Of a DNA stretch of 44,711 bases, positions 16,514 through 24,343 are shown one piece after another. The translations under genes and the position numbers were made by a program. The notes beneath the pieces were generated by a model that did not search any database, had not been told where the DNA came from, and saw only the letters and a list, made by a program, of their open reading frames with translations. Within the stretch, counting starts at the first letter, position 1. Each line of letters begins with the position of its first letter. Origin of the DNA: Acidobacteriota bacterium (GTDB lineage: Bacteria > Acidobacteriota > Thermoanaerobaculia > Thermoanaerobaculales > Sulfomarinibacteraceae); the NCBI GenBank assembly GCA_024641545.1, contig JAHECW010000024.1, forward strand, positions 1-44,711, in the 5' to 3' direction.

Positions 16514-17836
16514 ATGATGGAACAGATTCGTCGATTCCTGTCAGTGACGGGGTGCATCTTCCTGTGTTCGGCCTCTTGGATGGCATGCTCGTCCGACCGG
16601 TCCGGAACCCGCGTCATCAACGACGGCGGCGCCTACCTCCTGGTCCGCAACGGCCAACCCTATTTCATCCGAGGGGTCGGCGGGCAGACCCAGCTCGACA
16701 GGCTGGCCGCAGCCGGCGGGAACTCCATCCGCACATGGGGTGCGGACCACCTGGACGAAATCCTCGATGAGGCCCATCGGCACGGGCTGACCGTGTGCGC
16801 GGGCCTCTGGTTGGGGCACGAGCGCCACGGCTTCGACTATCACGACCGGTCGGCGGTGCTGGAGCAGCTGAAGGGGTTGCTGGAGACGGTACGGCGCCAC
16901 AAGGACCATCCTGCGGTGCTGATGTGGGGCATCGGAAACGAGATGGAGGGCGACGGCGGCAACCCGGCAATCTGGCGGGCCGTTGAAGAGATCGCCCGGG
17001 AGATCAAGCGCATCGACCCCGACCACCCCACCATGACGGTGATCGCTGAACTGGGAGACGACAAGGTCCAGAGCATCGAGCGGCTCTGTCCCTCCATCGA
17101 CATCATCGGCGTGAACTCCTACGGCGGAATCACGACCATGGGTGCGAGATACCGCGCCGCCGGTGGGAGCAAACCTTATGTGGTCACCGAGCTGGGGCCG
17201 CTCGGGCCCTGGGAGGTCGGGAGGACGCCATGGGGGTCGCCGATCGAGATGACCAGCACGGAGAAAGGCCTGTGGTACGCGGACGGCTACCGGAAAGCGG
17301 TCACCGAACAGGACGATCTGTGCCTCGGGTCGTACGCGTTCTACTGGGGGCACAAGCAGGAGACGACCGCGACATGGTTCGGCATGCTGTTGCCGGACGG
17401 ATCGAGGCTCGCCGCCGCAGACGCGCTCTCCGAGGCATGGACCGGGACGCCGGGGGGGAACCTGTGTCCCCGCATTCTGTCGCTCGAAGCGGATTCGACC
17501 TCCCAGCTTCGGCCCGGTCAGACCGTGAAGGCGAGGCTTTCAGCGACCGACCCGGAGAACGACGAGCTGACATTCCGCTGGGTGTTGCGATCCGATGCGG
17601 GCACGATCGGTACCGGGGGTGAATTCCAGACGACCGAGGCGTCGCACGACGCCGCGGTGTCTGCGTCCGGCCCGTCCGCGACCGTCACCATGCCGGACAC
17701 CGCCGGCGGATACCGTCTGTTCGCCTATGTCGTCGACGACGCCGGCGGCGCGGCGGTGGCCAATCTGCCGTTGCACGTCGAAGGACCGGCGACAGCGCAC
17801 GAGCCACCGGATCGCGCCGTCCCCGAGTCGAGGTGA
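16514..17836 (+). CDS. Clan GH-A glycosidase, probable lipoprotein
   Basis: A 440-residue enzyme. The N-terminus has a hydrophobic segment ending WMACSS, a poor but possible lipobox with the acylated Cys near residue 25. The barrel (about 35-310) begins NGQPYFIRGVGGQTQLDRLAAAGGN and carries the acid/base in LMWGIGNEMEG and the nucleophile in YVVTELGPLGPW, the clan GH-A arrangement of GH2/GH158-like enzymes. An Ig/PKD-like module (about 330-425: RPGQTVKARLSATDPENDELTFRW) follows. gaggtga lies directly before two consecutive ATGs, so the start could be 16514 or 16517. The substrate is probably a beta-1,3-gluco-oligosaccharide, judged from neighbours. The 150-base gap upstream includes a weak LacI-like half-site near 16447. 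Confidence 0.78.
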   Translation: MMEQIRRFLSVTGCIFLCSASWMACSSDRSGTRVINDGGAYLLVRNGQPYFIRGVGGQTQLDRLAAAGGNSIRTWGADHLDEILDEAHRHGLTVCAGLWLGHERHGFDYHDRSAVLEQLKGLLETVRRHKDHPAVLMWGIGNEMEGDGGNPAIWRAVEEIAREIKRIDPDHPTMTVIAELGDDKVQSIERLCPSIDIIGVNSYGGITTMGARYRAAGGSKPYVVTELGPLGPWEVGRTPWGSPIEMTSTEKGLWYADGYRKAVTEQDDLCLGSYAFYWGHKQETTATWFGMLLPDGSRLAAADALSEAWTGTPGGNLCPRILSLEADSTSQLRPGQTVKARLSATDPENDELTFRWVLRSDAGTIGTGGEFQTTEASHDAAVSASGPSATVTMPDTAGGYRLFAYVVDDAGGAAVANLPLHVEGPATAHEPPDRAVPESR

Positions 17837-17843
17837 GAATCCG

Positions 17844-20800
17844 ATGAACAACCTGAACGAAGCTACAGTCTGCCGAGGAGCATCGCCGATCGCGACGTCG
17901 GACGCCGAGGTCCGGGGCCGGTGGGTGACGCTCGGGGCGGAGAAGTTCTACCGGATCGCCAACGCGGATCGCATGCCGCCCTTCCTGATGAGCCTTGTCA
18001 GCGATTCGGATCATTGGATGTTCGTATCGAGCAACGGTGGGCTGACCGCCGGCCGCGGGGACTCCGACAACGCGCTGTTCCCCTACTGCACCGAGGACAA
18101 GATCGAGGACAACGCGACGAACACCGGTTCACGGACGATCGTCTGGGCGGAACGGAGCGGAAAGCTGTACGTTTGGGAGCCGTTCAGCAAGGCCGGCCGG
18201 GGGCTCTATGACACCACGACGAACCTCTACAAGAACGTGGTGGGCAACAAGCTCGTCTTCGAGGAGGTCAATCACGATCTCGGCCTGAAGTTCCGATCGC
18301 TGTGGACGATGTCCGACAGGTTCGGGTTCGTCAAGCAGTCGGAGATCGCCAACACATCTGCCGTGCCGGTGTCGTTGAGCGTGCTCGACGGCATCGAGAA
18401 TATCCTGCCGTGGGGTGCGACCGAGGAGTTCCAGAGCCGCTTCTCCTGCCTTGGCGACGCGTACAAGCAGAACGAGCTCGACAAGGAGACCGGCCTCGGC
18501 ATCTACGCCTTCACCTCGATCCCCGGGGACAGCCCGGAACCGCACGAGGCGCTGCGGGCGACGGTCTGCTGGTCGACCTGCCCGGCCCGGGTCCCTCGCC
18601 TGGTCTCATCGGCCCAGTTGGACGTCTTTCGACACGGTGAAACGATCCGGCCCGAGACGCGAGTCTGCGGGCGCCGGGGTGCGTACTTCGTCCACAACAC
18701 GATCACCATCGCGGCCCGGGAGCATGCGCGGTGGCAGATCGTCGCGGATGTGTCGCGCGGTCATGTCGAGATCGCCGAGTTGAGGCGGCTGTTGAGGAGC
18801 AGGTCGGACCTCGGTCGGATGGTCGAGGCGGACGTTGCCGAGGGTTCCCGGAATCTCGAGGCGATCGTCGCCTCCGCCGACGGGCTCCAGCTCACGGGCG
18901 ACTCCCTCGGCTCCGCCCATCACTTCTCGAACGTGCTGTTCAACGTGATGCGGGGCGGCACCTTCGAGTCGTCGTACCGGATACCGGTCGACGACCTGAA
19001 CGACCTGATCCGGTCCTTCAACCGGAAGGTCCACGCTCGCCATTGCGAGTTCCTGGATTCGCTGGGCCACGAGATCGGCCTGCCCGAGCTCCTCGAACGG
19101 GTACGCGATCAGAACGACCCCCACCTGACTCGACTCGTCCACGAGTACCTGCCGTTGTCGTTCAGTCGGCGCCACGGGGATCCGAGCAGGCCCTGGAACA
19201 GGTTCTCCATCGAGGTCAAAGGTCGAAACGGCCGCAGGCTCCTCGGTTACGAGGGGAACTGGCGCGACATCTTCCAGAACTGGGAAGCGCTGTGCCACTC
19301 GTTTCCTGAGTTCGTCGAGAACGTCATCTGCAAGTTCGTGAACACCTCCACGGCCGACGGGTACAACCCGTATCGAATCACCAAGAAGGGATACGAGTGG
19401 GAGGTTCCGAGCCCGGACGAGCCGTGGTCCAACATCGGATACTGGGGAGACCACCAGCTGATCTATCTGCTGAAGCTCCTCGAGATGTCACGCGACTACC
19501 ACCCGAAGCGGCTTCACCGCCTGCTGACCGACGACATCTTCGTCTACGCGGACGTGCCCTACGACATCACGCCGTACGCGGACCTGCTGCGGGATCCCAA
19601 ACGGTCGATCGTCTACAACGTCGGCCGGGAGGCGGCGATCTCGGAGCGCGAGGCATCGATGGGGTTGGACGGTCGGTACGTCACCGACCGGTCGGGGGAC
19701 ATCTGTCGCGCCAATCTCGCGGAGAAGCTGCTGGTCCCCTTGCTGGCCAAGGTCTCGAACTTCATCCCGGGCGCCGGGTTCTGGATGAACACCCAGCGTC
19801 CGGAATGGAACGACGCCAACAACGCCCTGGCCGGTTACGGGGTGTCGATGGTCACCCTGTACTACGCCCGGCGGTATGTATCCTTCTGCCTCGACCTGTT
19901 CACCGGCGCCGAGCTCGACGAGGTTCGGCTGAACGAGGAGGTCGGGGATTGGTTCGACGCCGTCAGGACCGCTCTCGACGACACCCGCCCCATTCTCGCG
20001 GGGGACGACATCGACGACGCGGACAGGAGGCGCCTCCTCGACCGTCTCGGAGCGGCGGCCGAGGCACACCGGAAGAAGATCTACGAAAGGGGCTTCCGGG
20101 GGCGCCGCTCGGTCGTGGCCGTCCGCGACCTGGTGATCTTTTTCGAACTCCTCCAACGGTTCTTCGACCAAACCATCGGGCTCAACCGGCGCGCCGACGG
20201 TCTTTACCACGCCTACAACGTCATGACCGCGACGTCTGACGGCATCTCCGTCGGGCGCCTGCAGGAGATGCTCGAGGGCCAGGTGGCGGTGCTGAGCGCC
20301 GGCTGCCTCGAGGGCGAAGAGTGCGTGTCGGTGCTCGATGGGCTCCGCGGTAGCGGGATGTACCGGGCGGACCAGCACTCCTACACCCTCTACCCGGACA
20401 GGAGACTGCCGAGCTTCGCCGAGAAGAACACCGTGCCGCCGAAGCAGGCCGCACGATCCGAACTGATCGGCAGGCTGCTCGCGGACGGCAACACCGACCT
20501 GATCGAAGACGACGTCGACGGCGGGCTGCACTTCAACAGCAGGTTCCAGAACATCCGTGACGTCTCGGCGGCCATCGAGGGACTCGCCGAGGCGGGCTAT
20601 GCCGAGCTGGTTCGGAAGGACGGAGCGCTGATCGCCGAGATCTTCGAGTCCGTCTTCCACCACCGTGAGTTCACGGGTCGATCGGGAACCTTCTACGGCT
20701 ACGAGGGACTGGGTTGCATCTACTGGCACATGGTGAGCAAGCTCCTGCTGGCGGTGCACGAGTGCTGCCTGGCGGCGAGCACGGTCGACGACCTGGCGCG

Positions 20801-21377
20801 CGAGCGGCTCGTGACCTCTTACTACGACCTCCGCGCGGGGCTTGGATTCAACAAGTCGCCGGGCATCCACGGGGCATTCCCGACCGACCCCTACTCCCAC
20901 ACCCCGGGCGATGGCGGCGCCAGGCAGCCCGGCATGACCGGACAGGTCAAGGAAGAGATCATCACCCGGTGGGCCGAGCTCGGGCTGTTCGTGCGCGACG
21001 GGCAGATCTGCTTCGATTCGGTGCTTTTGCGCAGAGACGAGTTTCTGCCGCGCCCGGAGGCCTTCGAGTACGTCGATGTCGCGGGCGAACGCCGGACGAT
21101 GGGGCTCGAGCGGGGGACGCTCGCGTTCACCAAGTGCCAGACCGTGTTCTTGGTGCACCCGGCGGCCGACGAGCGGGTGGTGGTCCGATTCTCCGACGGC
21201 ACGGAGACGACCGTACTCGGCAACCGCCTCGGCCCGGAGCTCAGCAGCGAGATTTTCATGCGCACCGGAAAGGTCGCCCGCGTCGATGTCTTCGTGAACG
21301 CCGAACGGACGGTCGGTACGACGCCGGCGCCCCCGCCCGACTCAGGGCGTCCTGTCGCCGGAGGAGACGGCCCGTGA
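17844..21377 (+). CDS. Large cytoplasmic beta-1,3-glucan phosphorylase candidate (GH149/GH161/GH94-like)
   Basis: A 1177-residue protein without a signal peptide. Size and motifs fit the large inverting phosphorylases of GH149 (or related GH161), distant relatives of GH94: GRWVTLGAEKFYRI near the start, FSRRHGDPSRPWNRFSI, LGYEGNWRDIFQNWEAL, NIGYWGDHQLIYLLKLLE (Asp536 in WGDHQ) and QRPEWNDANNALAG (Asp657 in EWND, matching the GH94 DWND region that holds the acid). Such enzymes release glucose 1-phosphate from beta-1,3-oligoglucans with phosphate. The ATG at 17844 has gaggtgag upstream and starts seven bases after the previous stop. It overlaps the symporter gene by GTGA. The family is named from memory; which Asp is catalytic is inference. 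Confidence 0.78.
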   Translation: MNNLNEATVCRGASPIATSDAEVRGRWVTLGAEKFYRIANADRMPPFLMSLVSDSDHWMFVSSNGGLTAGRGDSDNALFPYCTEDKIEDNATNTGSRTIVWAERSGKLYVWEPFSKAGRGLYDTTTNLYKNVVGNKLVFEEVNHDLGLKFRSLWTMSDRFGFVKQSEIANTSAVPVSLSVLDGIENILPWGATEEFQSRFSCLGDAYKQNELDKETGLGIYAFTSIPGDSPEPHEALRATVCWSTCPARVPRLVSSAQLDVFRHGETIRPETRVCGRRGAYFVHNTITIAAREHARWQIVADVSRGHVEIAELRRLLRSRSDLGRMVEADVAEGSRNLEAIVASADGLQLTGDSLGSAHHFSNVLFNVMRGGTFESSYRIPVDDLNDLIRSFNRKVHARHCEFLDSLGHEIGLPELLERVRDQNDPHLTRLVHEYLPLSFSRRHGDPSRPWNRFSIEVKGRNGRRLLGYEGNWRDIFQNWEALCHSFPEFVENVICKFVNTSTADGYNPYRITKKGYEWEVPSPDEPWSNIGYWGDHQLIYLLKLLEMSRDYHPKRLHRLLTDDIFVYADVPYDITPYADLLRDPKRSIVYNVGREAAISEREASMGLDGRYVTDRSGDICRANLAEKLLVPLLAKVSNFIPGAGFWMNTQRPEWNDANNALAGYGVSMVTLYYARRYVSFCLDLFTGAELDEVRLNEEVGDWFDAVRTALDDTRPILAGDDIDDADRRRLLDRLGAAAEAHRKKIYERGFRGRRSVVAVRDLVIFFELLQRFFDQTIGLNRRADGLYHAYNVMTATSDGISVGRLQEMLEGQVAVLSAGCLEGEECVSVLDGLRGSGMYRADQHSYTLYPDRRLPSFAEKNTVPPKQAARSELIGRLLADGNTDLIEDDVDGGLHFNSRFQNIRDVSAAIEGLAEAGYAELVRKDGALIAEIFESVFHHREFTGRSGTFYGYEGLGCIYWHMVSKLLLAVHECCLAASTVDDLARERLVTSYYDLRAGLGFNKSPGIHGAFPTDPYSHTPGDGGARQPGMTGQVKEEIITRWAELGLFVRDGQICFDSVLLRRDEFLPRPEAFEYVDVAGERRTMGLERGTLAFTKCQTVFLVHPAADERVVVRFSDGTETTVLGNRLGPELSSEIFMRTGKVARVDVFVNAERTVGTTPAPPPDSGRPVAGGDGP

Positions 21378-22921
21378 ACGCAAAGGACCTCGCCCAGCAC
21401 TCGCCGCGAGCGTTCGTGCCCTTCGGCCAGAAAGTGGCCTACGGCATCGGGATGCTCGGTAATCAAATGTTCCCCGCCGCCCTCGGCGTGTTCATGGTGG
21501 TGCTCGTCAAGGGACTCGGGTTCAACCCCCTCCTGTGGGGGATCCTGTTCTTCGTGCCGCGACTCGTCGATGCGATCACCGATCCGGTCATGGGGTTCAT
21601 CTCGGACAACACCAGGAGTCGCTGGGGCCGACGACGCCCGTACATCTTCGTCGGCGCGATCATCACCGGCATCACCTTCGTCGTCATGTGGCAGCTGTAT
21701 CCCGAAAACGGAATCACTTACAACTTCTCCTACTTCCTCGGTTTGTCCCTGGTCTTCTACCTCGGTCTGACGATCTTCGCCACGCCGTACGTCGCCATGG
21801 GCTACGAGATGAGCAGCGATTTTCACGAGCGCACGCGGCTGATGGCGGTCGCGCAGTGGATCGGCCAGTGGGCCTGGGTCATCTGCCCCTGGTTCTGGGT
21901 CCTGATCTACGACCCGGACCTGTACGGCTCGGCGGCCGCCGGCGCTCGGAGCCTGGCCGTCTGGGTCGGGCTTTCCTGCATGGGCCTCGCCCTCGTTCCC
22001 GCGATCTTCTGCCGCAGCCGCCCCACCAACGACGCCGAGCATCTGCAGGAGCTGAGCCGACAGAATCTCCGCGCGGCCACCGGCCGGTTCGTCAACGGGA
22101 TTCGCGACACCATTCGGTGCGAGCCGTTTCGAAAGCTGTGTCTGGCGACGTTCCTCGTGTTCAACTCGTTCAACACGGTCGCGGCGTTTTCTTTCTTCAT
22201 CATCGTCTACTACCTGTTCGGCGGCGACGCGGGCGCCGCGGGCCACTGGCCGGCCTGGTTCGGCACGATCGGCGCGCTCTGCACCTGCTTCCTGGTGATC
22301 CCCGCGATCACCTTCATGTCGCAGCGACTCGGGAAGAAACCGACATTCGTTCTCTCCCAGCTGGTGTCGGTCGCCGGCTACGCCCTGTTCTGGTTCTGCT
22401 TCCAACCGGGCCGACCGATGCTGATCCTGGTCCCTCTTCCGCTTTTTGCATTCGGCATCGGCGGTTTGTTTACCATCATGACCTCGATGACCGCCGACGT
22501 GTGCGACCTTGACGAGCTCAACACCGGCGCAAGGCGTGAGGGCGCATTCGCCGCCATCTATTGGTGGATGGTGAAGTTCGGGACGGCCTTCGCCGGCGGC
22601 ATGAGCGGGCTGATCATGAGCGTCGTCGGTTTCGTACCGGACGCCCCGGTGCAGGTTGACGGCGCCGTGGCGGGCATCCGGGCCGCGTACAGCGTCGTGC
22701 CCATTGTCGGCACCCTGCTCGCCATCGCGGTCATGCGCGGTTACGACATCACCGAACAGCGGGCGCACGAGATTCGAGCGGAGCTGGAACGACGGCGAGC
22801 GGCCGCGTCGACAGAAACCTGCAACCCAGATCAGGGATCGCCCGGTGGTCCGGTCCCGGCAGCGGTCCCGGCCCACGAGGGAGATGCGGTCTCCGCGGCC
22901 CGGCCCGCAGGGACCGACTGA
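21374..22921 (+). CDS. GPH-family (MelB-like) sugar:cation symporter 1
   Basis: A 515-residue, 12-helix transporter of the glycoside-pentoside-hexuronide family within MFS. It starts with FGQKVAYGIGMLGNQMF, and the conserved loop PRLVDAITDPVMGFISDNT followed by RSRWGRRRPY is the family signature with cation-site aspartates. TADVCDLDELNTGARREGAF is the second signature region. The GTG start overlaps the phosphorylase stop (GTGA), and gaggag precedes it. The long hydrophilic tail (about 60 residues) is unusual. It should carry the oligosaccharide or glucose from periplasm to cytoplasm next to the phosphorylase. Helix 2-3 loop and tail differ strongly from the following symporter, so the two are not recent duplicates. 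Confidence 0.88.
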   Translation: MNAKDLAQHSPRAFVPFGQKVAYGIGMLGNQMFPAALGVFMVVLVKGLGFNPLLWGILFFVPRLVDAITDPVMGFISDNTRSRWGRRRPYIFVGAIITGITFVVMWQLYPENGITYNFSYFLGLSLVFYLGLTIFATPYVAMGYEMSSDFHERTRLMAVAQWIGQWAWVICPWFWVLIYDPDLYGSAAAGARSLAVWVGLSCMGLALVPAIFCRSRPTNDAEHLQELSRQNLRAATGRFVNGIRDTIRCEPFRKLCLATFLVFNSFNTVAAFSFFIIVYYLFGGDAGAAGHWPAWFGTIGALCTCFLVIPAITFMSQRLGKKPTFVLSQLVSVAGYALFWFCFQPGRPMLILVPLPLFAFGIGGLFTIMTSMTADVCDLDELNTGARREGAFAAIYWWMVKFGTAFAGGMSGLIMSVVGFVPDAPVQVDGAVAGIRAAYSVVPIVGTLLAIAVMRGYDITEQRAHEIRAELERRRAAASTETCNPDQGSPGGPVPAAVPAHEGDAVSAARPAGTD

Positions 22922-22945
22922 CCGCAAAGGACGGGACGGAACTCC

Positions 22946-24343
22946 ATGACGAAGGCAGTCATCACTCTTTCAGCCCGAGAGAAGCTGGGCTACGGACTCG
23001 GCGACACGGCGTCCCACTTCGTGTGGGACATGGTCGGGTTCTGGATCCTGATCTTCTACACCGACACCTTCGGCATCTCGGCCGCGGCCGCCGGAACGAT
23101 CATGCTCGTCGCCCGCCTGTGGGACATGGCCAGTGATCCGCTCATGGGCATCATCGCCGACCGCACCACGACCCGGTGGGGTAAGTTCCGACCGTACCTG
23201 CTGTGGGTCGCGTTGCCCTACGCCGTCCTCGCGGTGATGGCCTTCTCGACCCCGGCGTTCGGACCCACCGGCAAGGTCGTGTATGCCGGAGTCACCTACC
23301 TGCTGCTGATGACCGCCTACACGGCCATCAACCTGCCGTACTCGTCGCTCGGCGCGGTGATGACCGCCGACGGGTACGAGCGCGCGAGCCTGAACACCTA
23401 TCGCTTCATCTGCGCCTTCGCCGGGCAGCTCGTCGTGACCGGACTGGCGCTCACCCTGGCCCGGTACCTCGGTGGCGGGAATGACGCCAGGGGCTACCAG
23501 CTGACCCTGGTCGTTTTCGGGGCTGTCAGCTTCGTGCTCTTCATGATCGCCTTCGCCTCGACCACGGAGAGGATCCAGCCTCCCGCCACGCAACGGCCCT
23601 CCCTCAGGAAAGACCTCGAGATTCTGTTCGCCAACACCCCGTGGATCGTTCTCTCCGTGGTCGGGCTGATCTCGTTCATCATGTTCGCGATGCAGAACGC
23701 ATCCGTGGCCTACTACTTCAAGTACTACGTGGGAGATGCGGAGAACGTGCAGCTCTTCAACGTCATCGGCAGCGTCGCCCTGATCGCGGGGCTGCCCTTC
23801 TCCAAGCCGCTGTCAAAGCGTTTCGGCAAGCGAAACGTGTTCATCGGCAGCTCGTTGCTTTCCGGGATCGCCTTCGGCCTGATCGTCCTGCCAGGTGCAC
23901 GGGACCTCTCCACCATCTACCTCCTCAATATCCTCGGCAAGATCACCTACGCGCCTGCGGTCCCGCTGCTCTGGACCATGCTGGCCGACACCGCTGACTA
24001 CTCGGAGTGGACGACCGGCAGGCGGGCGACGGGCCTTTTCTTCTCGGCCTCGACCTTTGCCCAGAAAGCGGGCTGGGGAATCGGCGGCGCGCTCGCCGGA
24101 TGGACTCTGGCGGCGTTCGGCTATGCCGAGCAGAGCGCGGTGCAGAGCGCCGGAACCGTCACCGGCATCCGTCTGATGGTGTCGGTCTTCCCGGGGGTGC
24201 TGTCGATCCTGTGTGCGGCGCTGCTGGTGTTCTACCGGGTCGACGCCTCGACCTGCCTGCGGATGCAGGAGGAGCTGGAGGCGCGGCGGGCCGACGCGGC
24301 GGACCGGCCATCGACACCTGATTCCGCTGGAGGGACCCGATGA
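22946..24343 (+). CDS. GPH-family (MelB-like) sugar:cation symporter 2
   Basis: A 465-residue transporter of the same family as the gene before it: LSAREKLGYGLGDTASHF, then ARLWDMASDPLMGIIADRT with TTRWGKFRPY, and MLADTADYSEWTTGRRATG. Both family signatures are intact. It starts 24 bases after the first symporter and overlaps the GH3 gene by ATGA. The two symporters probably differ in substrate (for example laminaribiose or longer oligomers versus glucose). That division of labour is inference. Confidence 0.9.
   Translation: MTKAVITLSAREKLGYGLGDTASHFVWDMVGFWILIFYTDTFGISAAAAGTIMLVARLWDMASDPLMGIIADRTTTRWGKFRPYLLWVALPYAVLAVMAFSTPAFGPTGKVVYAGVTYLLLMTAYTAINLPYSSLGAVMTADGYERASLNTYRFICAFAGQLVVTGLALTLARYLGGGNDARGYQLTLVVFGAVSFVLFMIAFASTTERIQPPATQRPSLRKDLEILFANTPWIVLSVVGLISFIMFAMQNASVAYYFKYYVGDAENVQLFNVIGSVALIAGLPFSKPLSKRFGKRNVFIGSSLLSGIAFGLIVLPGARDLSTIYLLNILGKITYAPAVPLLWTMLADTADYSEWTTGRRATGLFFSASTFAQKAGWGIGGALAGWTLAAFGYAEQSAVQSAGTVTGIRLMVSVFPGVLSILCAALLVFYRVDASTCLRMQEELEARRADAADRPSTPDSAGGTR

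Noticed and set aside
17595-17843. N-terminal extension of the phosphorylase into the previous gene
   Set aside because: The extension is Arg/Pro/Ser-rich and overlaps the Ig-like module of the upstream glycosidase; ATG at 17844 has a ribosome-binding site.
20891-22927. A 678-codon minus-strand open frame over the first symporter
   Set aside because: It is His/Asp/Arg/Gly-rich nonsense antisense to a clear 12-helix transporter.
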